This document shows, piece after piece, positions 44,411 to 53,349 of a stretch of DNA of 64,000 nt. How positions within the stretch are numbered: position 1 is the first letter of the stretch; every line of letters starts with the position of its first letter. The DNA lies in assembly GCF_900176385.1 (NCBI RefSeq), contig NZ_FWXN01000001.1:1-64000 (forward strand), in the 5' to 3' direction. This DNA is from Janibacter indicus (lineage in GTDB: Bacteria; Actinomycetota; Actinomycetes; Actinomycetales; Dermatophilaceae). The notes beneath the pieces were generated by a model. That model was not told the DNA's origin. It saw only the letters and a list, made by a program, of their open reading frames with translations, and made no database searches. The position numbers were made by a program, and so were the translations under genes.

Positions 44411-45411
44411 AGGGTCTCCGCTCCGCACTGGGCCCCATAGTTCCTTGCCCAATCGCAAGAGGCCTGACCCGCGAATGTCTTCGTCTGGGCGATCACGGGT
44501 AACAGAACATACCCGCAGGCCAGTGCCGCGGCTGACGCCACGCCAGCCGCGGGACGCATCGTGCGGGTTGCCGCAGCGATGAGCGAAGCGATGCCGGCGT
44601 GCATGGCCGATACCTGAGCGTGAGAGAGCCCGTGGTCGTCCACGAGGCGTTGGTAGACGTGTTCCCGATGGGCCTCGGTCAAGGAATGCCCGGCACGCCA
44701 GCGACGGACAAGGGCTTGAGCAGCGTCGAGCCCGTAGGGGAGCAGGGGTGCCGTGATGACCCACCCCTTCGATGGGGTGGCTGCGACATGAGTGATGCCC
44801 GCGGCCATCAGCGCCCCGAAGAGGTAGCTCCCGACGTCTCCGAGGAACAGGTGGGCGGTGGGTGCGTTCCACGGCAGGAAGCCGACGCCGGCGCCAGCCG
44901 TGATCGCACCCACGACCTGGAGCAGGGCGTCTCGATCGGCTCGCCCACTGAGCAATGTGGCCACGCCCCAGACCGCGGCCGTGGACCCAGTCATCCCGTT
45001 GATCCCGTCCATGAAGTTCACGACATTGACCACGCCTGCAGTGATAACGCTTCCCATCGGGGCAAAGGCGGCTGATGGAGCGAACGCCGCACCAGACACC
45101 GCTTGGACGGCCAACCGGAGCCGTGGGTCCAGGCCGCCGGACAGATCATCGGCCAATCCGATGGCTGTGACGGACGCGATGCCAGCGAGGGTTGCTATAG
45201 GCAGTCGCGAACTCCGTCCGGCGACCACCAGCCCGATGGCCACACCTGCAGTGCACGCCAACCCACCACCACGGGGGGTGGGTTGGGCATGGGACGACCG
45301 GTGGTTGGGGACGTCCACCGAGCCTCGGCGGAGCAGGTACCGACGCACCCATGGCGCGGTGGTGTAGGTGACGACGCCGCATGCGACGCCAGCGAAGAGG
45401 GATGCACGCAC
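44407..45411 (-). CDS. Undecaprenyl-phosphate sugar-1-phosphate transferase (WecA/TagO/MraY family)
   Basis: The 334-residue membrane enzyme starts the repeat unit by moving a sugar phosphate to undecaprenyl phosphate. Motifs are RSSHAQPTPRGGGLA, GLADDLSGGLDPRLRL, VNVVNFMDGINGMTG, and APTAHLFLGDVGSYLFGAL. GTG 45411 is chosen: it lies 1 nt after the upstream stop and the helices begin right after it. The tail carries two Cys (ASCDWARNYGAQCGA). Confidence 0.87.
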   Translation of the reverse strand: MRASLFAGVACGVVTYTTAPWVRRYLLRRGSVDVPNHRSSHAQPTPRGGGLACTAGVAIGLVVAGRSSRLPIATLAGIASVTAIGLADDLSGGLDPRLRLAVQAVSGAAFAPSAAFAPMGSVITAGVVNVVNFMDGINGMTGSTAAVWGVATLLSGRADRDALLQVVGAITAGAGVGFLPWNAPTAHLFLGDVGSYLFGALMAAGITHVAATPSKGWVITAPLLPYGLDAAQALVRRWRAGHSLTEAHREHVYQRLVDDHGLSHAQVSAMHAGIASLIAAATRTMRPAAGVASAAALACGYVLLPVIAQTKTFAGQASCDWARNYGAQCGAETL

Positions 45412-45412
45412 T

Positions 45413-47245
45413 TCAACGACCTCGCACGTCAGAGAATCGCTCGCCTGCGTCGTCGGCGGGACGGGCGGTTGCGGCATCGCGCATCCACGTAGCGGCGTCG
45501 GTGGGCGAGAGGTGCCTGAGGGTGGTGACCTTCTCGGGGTCGAGGCCAGGGACGTCGACACTGGTCACCAGATCGTGGTCGGTGGCGCGAATGTCCTCAC
45601 CCGGCGTGAAGAGCTCCTCGGAGAGTTTTTCGCCCGGGCGCAGGCCCGTGTAGACGATCTCCACGTCGTCCCGCCCGGACAGGTCGATGAGGGTCGTGGC
45701 CACGTCATTGATCTTCGCAGGAGTCCCCATGTCGAGCACCATGACCTGCCCGTCGGTGCCGATCGCCGCGGCCTGGAGCACCAGCTGGCAGGCCTCGGGG
45801 ATGAGCATGAAGTAGCGCTCGACGTCGGGGTGGGTGACCGTGACCGGGCCGCCGGCCTCGATCTGGGCGGTGAAGGCTGTGATCACGGACCCACGGGAGC
45901 CGAGGACGTTGCCGAAGCGGACGCTCACGTAGGTGTTGGCGTCGCGAGCGGCGAAGTCGGAGGTCAGGCGCTCGGTGAGGCGTTTGCTGTAGCCCAGGAC
46001 ACTGGTCGGGTTGGCTGCCTTGTCCGTCGAGATGTTGACGAAAGTCTCGACCCCGTGGTCGAAGGCGGCCTGAAGCACGTTGAGCGTTCCGATGACGTTG
46101 GTCTTCCACGCCTCCATCGGGTAGCGCTCGAGCAGGGGCAGGTGCTTGAGCGCCGCAGCGTGGAAGACCACCTGGGGCTGGTGCTCGGTGAAGATCTCCT
46201 GCAAACGCCCCGGGTCGCGGATGTCGGCCAGAATGGTGTCGTCGCCGTCGAGCAGCCCTCGGCCGGACATGCTGATCTGGGTGCCGTGCAGGGCGGACTC
46301 GTCGCGGTCGAGCAGAAGCAGCTTGCGTGGGCCGAACTTCGCGATCTGGCGGCACAGCTCGGACCCGATCGAGCCGCCGGCGCCGGTGACCAGGACGACC
46401 TTGCCGTTGATGGACTCGGCGATGGCCGCGGGGTCGAGCTCGATGGGGCGGCGCCCGAGGAGGTCGGCGAGATCCAGCGCGCGCAGGTCGCGACCGGTCG
46501 GGCGGCGGAAGAGCTCGCTCGTCGGGGGGAGGACGAGGATGTCGAGATCGGCGTCGCGCGTGAGCTCGCGTACCTCCGTCAGGAGCGAGGAGTCGGCGGA
46601 GGGGATGGCCACGGCCACCGTCGACGCATTGGTCTGGTCGGCGAGGGCAGCGATGTCACGCCGCGTGCCCCTCACCCGCACCCCGTCGATGCTGAGGCGA
46701 GCCTTGGCCGGGTCATCGTCGACGAGCGCGACCGGCAGGAGACCCGCCCTGGGGTCCCGGAGCATCGTGCGCACGAGCTGGCGGCCACCCTCTCCGGCGC
46801 CGAGGACGATGACGCGTCGGGCGTCATCAGCACCGTGGTGCCGAGCACGTCGCGTGCGCAGCACGGTGCGTGCGGCCAGCATGGCCATGACCGCAACAAG
46901 CGCTGCGGTCAAGGGCACCGAACGTGGGACCAGTTGCACTGGGAGTACCGCGTTGACCACGAGCCCGAGCAGACCCACGATCATTGCCGTCTTCGTCAGG
47001 TCGACGATCTCCTCGAAGGACCCACGGGAGTGCCCGACGGCGTATGGGCCGGCGATCCCTCCAAGAGCCAAGTACGCGGCCGCGGAGGTCACCGCGAACA
47101 GCAGAGTGCTCGCCGCGAATGCCTCGGTGACACTGAAGTCGAACCGAAGAAACACCGCCGCGATGGTCGCCCCTAGCCACAAGCCCCCGTCGATCCCCGC
47201 CCAGCGCCACCGTGTCGATGTAGATGTCGGCTCAGCCTTGCCCAC
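45413..47245 (-). CDS. CapD/WbpM-like nucleotide-sugar 4,6-dehydratase
   Basis: The 610-residue protein has an N-terminal membrane part with four helices (GGLWLGATIAAVFLRF through AALVAVMAMLAARTV), a CoA-binding-like fold (VIVLGAGEGGRQLVRTML) and a C-terminal SDR (VLVTGAGGSIGSELCRQI, STDKAANPTSVLGYSKRLTE, RFGNVLGSRGSVI). WbpM-like enzymes convert UDP-GlcNAc to a 4-keto-6-deoxy sugar, the start for many bacterial amino sugars. GTG 47245 is preceded by AGGGAGG at 8 nt. It is the first gene of the minus-strand operon. Confidence 0.87.
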   Translation of the reverse strand: MGKAEPTSTSTRWRWAGIDGGLWLGATIAAVFLRFDFSVTEAFAASTLLFAVTSAAAYLALGGIAGPYAVGHSRGSFEEIVDLTKTAMIVGLLGLVVNAVLPVQLVPRSVPLTAALVAVMAMLAARTVLRTRRARHHGADDARRVIVLGAGEGGRQLVRTMLRDPRAGLLPVALVDDDPAKARLSIDGVRVRGTRRDIAALADQTNASTVAVAIPSADSSLLTEVRELTRDADLDILVLPPTSELFRRPTGRDLRALDLADLLGRRPIELDPAAIAESINGKVVLVTGAGGSIGSELCRQIAKFGPRKLLLLDRDESALHGTQISMSGRGLLDGDDTILADIRDPGRLQEIFTEHQPQVVFHAAALKHLPLLERYPMEAWKTNVIGTLNVLQAAFDHGVETFVNISTDKAANPTSVLGYSKRLTERLTSDFAARDANTYVSVRFGNVLGSRGSVITAFTAQIEAGGPVTVTHPDVERYFMLIPEACQLVLQAAAIGTDGQVMVLDMGTPAKINDVATTLIDLSGRDDVEIVYTGLRPGEKLSEELFTPGEDIRATDHDLVTSVDVPGLDPEKVTTLRHLSPTDAATWMRDAATARPADDAGERFSDVRGR

Positions 47246-47303
47246 CCTTTGTGCCTCCCTCGCTCGCGTGCCAACCACCAAGTTGGGGCGTTGCGAGCGC
47301 CAT

Positions 47304-47373
47304 CGTATAGGTCATCAGAGGCACTTTCAGACCATGTCTCAGCACGTCCCTGCGGTGGTCTCGGACCTATACT
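47304..47373. promoter_or_regulatory. Divergent promoter dyad of the polysaccharide locus
   Basis: TATAGGTC (47306-47313) and GACCTATA (47364-47371) face each other. On the plus strand TATACT (47368-47373) and on the minus strand TATACG (47309-47304) are good -10 boxes, each about 55-59 nt from the start codon on its side. The symmetry suggests linked control of both units. Confidence 0.45.
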
Positions 47374-47427
47374 GACCGTCGGCCAACGCGCACGACTTGG
47401 GGGGCGCGACACCGACGAGGAGACCGC

Positions 47428-48906
47428 GTGACCCTGGAAGATCTCTGGAAGCTGACCCGGCGGCAGTTCGTCGTCATCGTCGTCGCAGCACTGGTGGGGC
47501 TGCTGCTCGCCTTCGTCTGGATGAGCCTGCAGCCCAAGGTCTACACCGCGACGGCGGCCGGCTATGTCACGGCCGGTGGGGGCTCGAGCATCGGCGAGTC
47601 GTACTCGTCGCAGACGCTGGCCCAGCAGAAGGCACAGGCCTACGTCACCCTCTTCACCAACCGACGCGTGACCGAGGCGGTGATCAAGGATCTCGGCCTC
47701 GACGCCACGCCGCAAGCGCTCGCCGCGCGCATCACCGCGACGGTCCCACCGGAGGGCGTGTCGATCAGCGTCACCGCCTCAGGACCCTCACCGCAGGAGG
47801 CGAAGTCGATCGCCGACTCGGTCGTCACTGCAGCGGCGGCGGAGGCCAAGCGGATCGAGGAGTCCGGGCCGACCAGGCGCGTCGTCCAGGCGGACGGCAG
47901 TACGCGCACGGTCAAGTCGCAGGCCCAGGTGCTCATCGAGCCCAACGAGTCGGCGATCCTGCCGACGTCCCCTTCGTCGCCGAACCCCACCCGCATCCTG
48001 CCGCTTGGCCTCGTGCTCGGCCTGCTCGTCGGCTACGGCATCGCCGCGCTCCGGCACTACAACGACACCAAGCTGCGGCACGTCGACGACGTCGAGGAGA
48101 CCGCCGGTGCGGGCGTCCTCGGGGTGCTGCCGATGAGCAAGGACCTCGGGTCGGAGCGCGGGGAAGCACGCCGGTCCAAGGCCTTCCACGAGCGGGAGGC
48201 GCTGCGGAAGCTGCGGACCAACCTCCGCTTCGTCGATGTCGACAACCAGCCCCGGTCGATCGTCGTCACCAGCGCCAACCAGGGCGAGGGCAAATCGACC
48301 GTGGCCGCCAACCTCGCCACCGTCCTCGCCGAGTCGGGGGAGCGGGTCGTGCTCATCGACGCCGACCTGCGCCGCTCGGCCGTGGCCCGCGCCTTCGACC
48401 TCGACGGCGAGGTGGGCCTCACCGAGGTGCTCGCCGGCACCATCACCCTGGCTGACGCCCTCCAGGACACCGACGTGCCGGGCCTGCAGATCCTCGCGGC
48501 CGGCGCGACCCCGCCCAACCCGTCGGAGCTGCTCGGCTCGCACCGCATGGAGCAGCTCATCGAGGAGCTGAGCCAGCGGCACTTCGTCATCCTCGACGCG
48601 CCCCCGCTGCTGCCGGTCACGGATGCAGTGCTGCTGACCCGCAGCGCGGACGGGGCTGTCCTCGTCGTCGCGGCCGGCCGGACGCACCGGGAGGCGCTCG
48701 ATCGAGCTGCGGCGTCCCTCCGTGCGGTCGACGCCAAGGTGCTCGGCGCGGTCCTCAACCAGGCATCGACGAAGAAGGTCGACCGGATCCGCTACGGCGA
48801 CGTCGAGTACGGCCATGTCACGTCCTACGAGAAGGACTACGCCGCCGAGTCGGACGGGGCCGTCAGCCGACGCGACGTGAAGGCCGCACGCCGAGGTCGC
48901 ACCTGA
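47428..48906 (+). CDS. Wzz-like co-polymerase with bacterial tyrosine-kinase domain (first copy)
   Basis: The 492-residue protein has a Wzz domain between two helices (FVVIVVAALVGLLLAFVW near the start, LPLGLVLGLLVGYGIAAL near 195), then a BY-kinase domain: Walker A NQGEGKST (K289), Walker A' LIDADLRR and Walker B VILDAPPLL. The tail has a few Tyr (RIRYGDVEYGHVTSYEKDYA) for autophosphorylation. It sets chain length and polymerase activity at the membrane. GTG 47428 follows AGGAGA. A paralogue lies convergently downstream. Confidence 0.88.
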   Translation: MTLEDLWKLTRRQFVVIVVAALVGLLLAFVWMSLQPKVYTATAAGYVTAGGGSSIGESYSSQTLAQQKAQAYVTLFTNRRVTEAVIKDLGLDATPQALAARITATVPPEGVSISVTASGPSPQEAKSIADSVVTAAAAEAKRIEESGPTRRVVQADGSTRTVKSQAQVLIEPNESAILPTSPSSPNPTRILPLGLVLGLLVGYGIAALRHYNDTKLRHVDDVEETAGAGVLGVLPMSKDLGSERGEARRSKAFHEREALRKLRTNLRFVDVDNQPRSIVVTSANQGEGKSTVAANLATVLAESGERVVLIDADLRRSAVARAFDLDGEVGLTEVLAGTITLADALQDTDVPGLQILAAGATPPNPSELLGSHRMEQLIEELSQRHFVILDAPPLLPVTDAVLLTRSADGAVLVVAAGRTHREALDRAAASLRAVDAKVLGAVLNQASTKKVDRIRYGDVEYGHVTSYEKDYAAESDGAVSRRDVKAARRGRT

Positions 48907-48929
48907 CCGGGCTCGGCGTGCGACCCGAG

Positions 48930-50354
48930 TCAGCGCTTGGAGCCCCGACCCGGCAGCCGGAGCTGACGCTTCCCTCGCCGCTCCGAGCGGGGGGCCGTCT
49001 CGGGGTCGTAGTAGCCGTAGTAGCCGGCGCCGTAGCCGCCCGCCGACTTGTGGCCGACGCGGTTGAGGACGAGCCCGAGCAGGGTGTTGTCCACGCCGCG
49101 GAGGGACTCGAGAGTCGCCTTGAGCTGCTCCTTGCGGACGATGGTCGTGCCGACGAGGACGATGACGCCGTCGACCTTGGTGCTCAGCACGACGGCGTCG
49201 GTCACGGGGAGCACAGGCGGGGTGTCGATGAGCACGTAGTCGAAGCGCGTCGACAGGTGGGTCAGGACGCGACTCATGGCGTCGGAGGCGAGCAGCTCGC
49301 TCGGGTTGGGCGGGATGGCACCCGCGCCGATCACCTCGAGACGGTCCTGCCCGTAGGGCTGGAGCACGTCGTTGATGTCGGCCCGCTCGATGAGCACGTC
49401 GGTCAGGCCGGCCGCGCCCTCCAGGCCGAGGTACTCGAGCAGGCGCGGGCGCCGCAGGTCGGCCTCGATGAGGCAGACCGTCGAGCCCGACTGGGCCAGC
49501 GTGAGCGCGAGGTTGGCGATCGTCGTCGACTTGCCCTCGCCGGGGATCGACGAGGTGAGCAGGATCGTGCGCGGGTGGTTGGCCGCGTCGAGGAACATGA
49601 GGTTGGTCCGCACCGCGCGGAAGGCCTCGGAACGCGGCGAGCTCGGGTCCGACTCGACGATGAGCGGCTCCTTGCCTGCGCGAGGGTCGTAGTGGACCGC
49701 CCCGATGACCGGCTCCTCGGTGATCTCCTCGACGTCGTCATCGGTGCGGACCGTGGTGTCGAGCAGGTGCCGCAGCATCGCCAGACCCAGGCCGAGCAGG
49801 AGACCCAGGACGACGCCGAGCGCGAGGTTGCGGGCGGGCACCGGGCTCGTGGGCGTCTCGCTCGTCGACGCGGGCTCGACGAGGGACACCTTGATCGGCG
49901 AGGTGCGGTTGGACCCCTCGGGTCGCTCGACCTCGGAGACGACCTGGGGGAAGGTTTCGCCGATCGCCGTGGCGATCTCTTGCGCGTGTGCCGCATCCGT
50001 GTCAGTCACCGCGACTTCCAGGATGACCGTCTCCGGGGGAGTGGTGACGGTCAGCTGGCCAGCGAGGTCAGCCGTCGTCGTGTCATCGCCGAGCTCCTCG
50101 ACGACCGGGTTCAAAGCGCGCGGGGTCTTGAGGAGCTCCGCATAGGACTTCACGCGCTGTTGGGTGAAGGTGCTGCCCTGGCTCAGTTGCGTCGTGTCGG
50201 CGCCGGACACAGAGACGAAGAACTGCGTCGACGAGGTGTACCGCTTCGTCTGGAGCGCGGTGACGGCAGCGGCGAGGCCGACGACGACAAGGGTGGTGAC
50301 GACGATCGTCACCCAGCGCTTGCGCACGATCCTCAGGTAGTCCTGCAGCTCCAC
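48930..50354 (-). CDS. Wzz-like co-polymerase with bacterial tyrosine-kinase domain (second copy)
   Basis: The 474-residue paralogue has the same order: Wzz helices (WVTIVVTTLVVVGLAAAVTA and NLALGVVLGLLLGLGLAMLR), Walker A SIPGEGKSTTIANLA, A' LIEADLRRPRL, Walker B VLIDTPPVLP. The tail is Gly/Tyr-rich (GGYGAGYYGYYDPE), a stronger Tyr cluster than the first copy has. GTG 50354 fits the family start (VELQDYLRIVRKRW). The low-molecular-weight phosphatase gene, its likely reverse enzyme, is divergent 85 bp away. Confidence 0.9.
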   Translation of the reverse strand: MELQDYLRIVRKRWVTIVVTTLVVVGLAAAVTALQTKRYTSSTQFFVSVSGADTTQLSQGSTFTQQRVKSYAELLKTPRALNPVVEELGDDTTTADLAGQLTVTTPPETVILEVAVTDTDAAHAQEIATAIGETFPQVVSEVERPEGSNRTSPIKVSLVEPASTSETPTSPVPARNLALGVVLGLLLGLGLAMLRHLLDTTVRTDDDVEEITEEPVIGAVHYDPRAGKEPLIVESDPSSPRSEAFRAVRTNLMFLDAANHPRTILLTSSIPGEGKSTTIANLALTLAQSGSTVCLIEADLRRPRLLEYLGLEGAAGLTDVLIERADINDVLQPYGQDRLEVIGAGAIPPNPSELLASDAMSRVLTHLSTRFDYVLIDTPPVLPVTDAVVLSTKVDGVIVLVGTTIVRKEQLKATLESLRGVDNTLLGLVLNRVGHKSAGGYGAGYYGYYDPETAPRSERRGKRQLRLPGRGSKR

Positions 50355-50439
50355 GCTCTCGGTGCCTCTCTCGGGTGGGCGAAATGATGACAGCAGACGC
50401 GAGTCTGGCACAGGGGCGAGCATCCGGCAGGATTGCCCC

Positions 50440-51027
50440 ATGAGCGTGCGCATCATGACTGTCTGCACCGGCAACATCTGCCGATCGCCCTATGCCCAGC
50501 TGGCCCTCGGCCACGCCCTCGAGTCCGTGCGGCCGGGAGCCTTCGAGGTGATGAGCGCGGGGACACAGGCGCTCATCGGCAACCCGGTCGAGCCGGGCAG
50601 CGCCTCGATCCTCGACGCGAAGGGCATCACCCACGACCACTTCGCTGCGCGGCAGATCAGCGAGCGCATGCTCGACGACATCGACATCGTCCTGCCGCTC
50701 GAGGTGGCCCACCGCAAGATCGTGCTCTCCTACTCGCCGCGCCACCTAAAGCGGGCCTACACGGTCAAGGAGCTGGCCCGGTTGCTCGACTCCGCCGACG
50801 AGCGGCAACCGTGGACCGAGCGTCTCGCCGGGCTGGCCACACCCGAGGAGCGGTGGGCGGCGCTCCCTTCGCACCTGGCGCGGGAGCGTGGGCTGAGCCG
50901 GGCCCCTGAGGGGGCCGACGACATCGACGACCCCTACCGGCAGTCGCAGGAGGTCTTCGACCGGATGGCGGCTGAGGTTGACGCGGCGGTGGAGCGGATC
51001 GTGGCGTTTGAGCGGCAGTTCGATTAG
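50440..51027 (+). CDS. Low-molecular-weight protein-tyrosine phosphatase
   Basis: The 195-residue enzyme has the catalytic P-loop CTGNICRS (Cys9, Arg15) and the general-acid region DDIDDPYRQSQEVF. It removes phosphate from the BY-kinase tyrosine clusters encoded on either side, so kinase and phosphatase probably set polysaccharide output together. It is somewhat longer than the usual 150 residues because of an insert near AGLATPEERWAAL. ATG 50440 starts at the first strand (SVRIMTVC). Confidence 0.9.
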   Translation: MSVRIMTVCTGNICRSPYAQLALGHALESVRPGAFEVMSAGTQALIGNPVEPGSASILDAKGITHDHFAARQISERMLDDIDIVLPLEVAHRKIVLSYSPRHLKRAYTVKELARLLDSADERQPWTERLAGLATPEERWAALPSHLARERGLSRAPEGADDIDDPYRQSQEVFDRMAAEVDAAVERIVAFERQFD

Positions 51028-51039
51028 CGAGGGGTGGGG

Positions 51040-51159
51040 GCTGGTTTCGAGGCTCCTTCGTCGCACCTCAACCAGCGTGGGGCTCCTTCGTCGCACCTCA
51101 ACCAGCGTGGGGAACGTGGTTTCGAGGCTCGCTGGCGCTCGCATCTCAACCAACGTGGG
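51040..51159. repeat. Palindromic repeat family spanning the ligase start
   Basis: Units GGTTTCGAGGCTCCTTCGTC...CACCTCAACCAGCGTGG and GGTTTCGAGGCTCGCTGGCG...CATCTCAACCAACGTGGG. The final ACGTGG supplies the GTG that I take as the ligase start. Confidence 0.85.
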
Positions 51160-52417
51160 GCCGGCGGTTAAGGCGGGGGCGGTCGTGGCCTTCCTGCTGA
51201 CGGTCGGGCCGCCGGCGACGAATGTCGGGCCGGGGCCGCTGGGCTATGTGTGGGTGCTCGTCGTGCTCACGGGCGCCCTGTGGTGGTTTGCCGCTGCCGG
51301 GCGCGGGCGTGGGGGAGTTGTCCGGGCCGAGATGTGGGCTGGGGGCGCGCTGCTCGCGTGGCTCTGGCTGTCGTTGCTGCGGTCGGGGGAGCGGTGGGAC
51401 ACGGCTCTGGCCGCCACGGCGCTGGCGACCTTGGCGCTGCTCACCGCATGGGCCTGGGCTCGGGCGATCGAGCCTGAGGAGAGGCAGCAGGGGCTCGTCC
51501 TGGTGCTCGGGGCGGCAGCCGTCGGTACGGCGCTCGCGGCGTGGGTGGTCCCGCTTGTCCTCAACCAAGGCGTCGGGTGGCGGCCGGGGCTGCCGATCGG
51601 TGGTGCCTCCAACAACGCGGTCGGCCTGACCCTCGTGCTGGCCGGTGCGCTCACCGGGCGGCGGCTGTGGCCCGAGCAGCGGTGGCTGTGGCTGGGCGTC
51701 GCCGTCGTCACGGCGCTGCTCATCGTGCAGAGCCTGTCGCGTGCGGCATGGGTGCTCGCGCTCGTCCTCGTCGTCGCGGCGATCGTGCGACACCGCCACT
51801 GGAACCTGCGGTGGGGCGGGCCCGCCGTCCTGCTCGTCGTCGCCGTCGTCCTCGGGGAGCTCACCCGACGGCGCGGGCTGAGCCTGCTCATCGACGAGTC
51901 GCGCTGGCACAACGCGGCCGTGGGTGTGGAGGCGTGGTCAGGGTCGGTCGGCACGGTGCTCTTCGGTGTCGGCCCGATGCGGATGTGGCCGTGGATGGAG
52001 CTGGAGCGTGGGCGGCCGGGGGAGCAGTTCGACGGGCCGCTGCAGTACGACGGGCCATGGGGAGCGGTGCTCTACCACGCCCACTCGACCTATCTGGAGC
52101 TGCTCGTCGAGTACGGGATCGTGGGGCTCGCGCTGCTGGTCGTCGTGCTCGCGCTCGTCGTGCGGCGGTGCGCGCTGGAGATCCGGCGAGGTGGGCAGCT
52201 CGAGCTCGTCGCGGTCGCGGTGCTGCTGGCGCTGCCGGCGATGTTGGTGGAGACCTATCTCGTGCGGGGGTTTCCTTCGGCGTGGCTCTTCTGGTGTGCG
52301 GTGCTGGTGGTGGGGGCTGGTTTCGAGGCTCCTTCGTCGCACCTCAACCAGCGGGGTGCTCAGGGAGCGGGGTCTCGAGGCTCCTCGCAGAGCTCGTCGC
52401 ACCTCGACCAGCGGTAG
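51155..52417 (+). CDS. O-antigen ligase/polymerase-like membrane protein
   Basis: The 420-residue protein has about ten helices and the Wzy_C-type loop with HNAAVGVEAWSGS, VGPMRMWPWMELERG and YHAHSTYLELLVEYGIVGLA, whose HSTYLE-type motif marks O-antigen ligases. It attaches or joins polymer units on the outer face. Its first codon lies in one palindromic repeat and its last 32 residues (about 389-420, FEAPSSHLNQRG...SRGSSQSSSHLDQR) are translated from others. The true start could be further in, at GTG 51182. Confidence 0.75.
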   Translation: MGPAVKAGAVVAFLLTVGPPATNVGPGPLGYVWVLVVLTGALWWFAAAGRGRGGVVRAEMWAGGALLAWLWLSLLRSGERWDTALAATALATLALLTAWAWARAIEPEERQQGLVLVLGAAAVGTALAAWVVPLVLNQGVGWRPGLPIGGASNNAVGLTLVLAGALTGRRLWPEQRWLWLGVAVVTALLIVQSLSRAAWVLALVLVVAAIVRHRHWNLRWGGPAVLLVVAVVLGELTRRRGLSLLIDESRWHNAAVGVEAWSGSVGTVLFGVGPMRMWPWMELERGRPGEQFDGPLQYDGPWGAVLYHAHSTYLELLVEYGIVGLALLVVVLALVVRRCALEIRRGGQLELVAVAVLLALPAMLVETYLVRGFPSAWLFWCAVLVVGAGFEAPSSHLNQRGAQGAGSRGSSQSSSHLDQR

Positions 52418-52550
52418 CTCGTCGCACCTCACCCAGCGGGGTGCTCAGGGAGCGGGGTCTCGAGGCTCCTCGCAGAGCTCGTCGCACCTCGACCAGCGGT
52501 AGCTCGTCGTACCTCGACCAGCGGTAGATCGTCGCACCTCGACCGGCGAT
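52318..52550. repeat. Palindromic repeat family, several units at the ligase 3' end
   Basis: Units of GGTTTCGAGGCTCCTTCG and GGTCTCGAGGCTCCTCGCAG...CACCTCGACCAGCGGTAG follow in series, and one 60-odd bp stretch is duplicated (52366-52425 and 52442-52501). The first part codes for the ligase tail. Confidence 0.85.
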
Positions 52551-52556
52551 AGGCCG

Positions 52557-52562
52557 TAGGTT
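52557..52562 (+). promoter_or_regulatory. Putative -10 box of the SGNH gene
   Basis: TAGGTT ends 7 nt before the ATG at 52570, directly after the repeats. A leaderless transcript is likely. Confidence 0.4.
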
Positions 52563-52569
52563 CTAGGCC

Positions 52570-53340
52570 ATGTCGAAAGCATGGAGCTCGCCGGTCGTGG
52601 TCGGGGCGGCGCTGCTGGCGCTCGTGCTGGCGGTCGGGGGAGCGTGGGCGTGGGTCTTCGCCGAGCAGGGCACGGCGCCGGCCGGGGTGACGGCGGCAGC
52701 ACCCCCTTCGTCCTCGTCGTCGACCTCGGAGGCTGCCGCGGAGCCAACCTGGACCATCGACCAGGCGCGTGAGGCGCTCGCCGGCGACGGGTCGCGGGTG
52801 CTCGTGCTCGGGGACTCGACCGGCAACGGCAGCGAGGACTGGGTAAGCCAGTGGGGGCAGCAGACGCAGATGCCCGTCGCGCTCTGGGACACGGCGGGCG
52901 AGGCGGGCTACGTCGACGAGACCGAGGAGACGCGGATCTGGTCGGGCGCCATGAACAGGGGCACTGCCGACTACCCGCTCGACCACGACGCGATGTGGCC
53001 CGCGCAGGACCCGGACCTCGTGCTGCTCAACTACGGCCACTTCGAGGAGTCGGGCGACGCCGCAGCGGAGGGGCTCGAGGAGCTCAGCGAGCAGGTTGCC
53101 GACCGCTACCCCGAGGCGCCGGTCGTCGTCGTCCTGCAGAACCCGCAGGCCGACGACGCCAACGAGCCGACCCGCACCGCCATCGCCGACTGGGCGGAGG
53201 GCGCGGGGCTGCCGACGATCGACGTCGCGGCGGCCTTCGAGGACGCCGACTCGGCGCAGGAGCTGCTCGACGGTGAGATCAACCCGTCGGTGGCGGGCTC
53301 GCAGCTGTGGGCGGAGACGGTGGCGGAGGCGCTGGGGTAG
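52570..53340 (+). CDS. Membrane-anchored SGNH/GDSL-like hydrolase
   Basis: The 256-residue protein has an N-terminal anchor (SPVVVGAALLALVLAVGGAW), a Ser/Thr/Ala linker and an outer SGNH-like domain: VLVLGDSTGNGSED (block I with the Ser), LVLLNYGHFEE in place of block III, and a weak block V near NPSVAGSQLW in which the usual DxxH is not obvious. SGNH proteins in such loci remove or add acetyl groups on polysaccharides. Missing block V residues leave activity in doubt. Confidence 0.7.
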   Translation: MSKAWSSPVVVGAALLALVLAVGGAWAWVFAEQGTAPAGVTAAAPPSSSSSTSEAAAEPTWTIDQAREALAGDGSRVLVLGDSTGNGSEDWVSQWGQQTQMPVALWDTAGEAGYVDETEETRIWSGAMNRGTADYPLDHDAMWPAQDPDLVLLNYGHFEESGDAAAEGLEELSEQVADRYPEAPVVVVLQNPQADDANEPTRTAIADWAEGAGLPTIDVAAAFEDADSAQELLDGEINPSVAGSQLWAETVAEALG

Positions 53341-53349
53341 GGGGGGCCG

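Noticed and set aside
45368-47176. 602-codon plus frame opposite the CapD-like gene
   Set aside because: Antisense shadow; the minus frame holds the SDR motifs.
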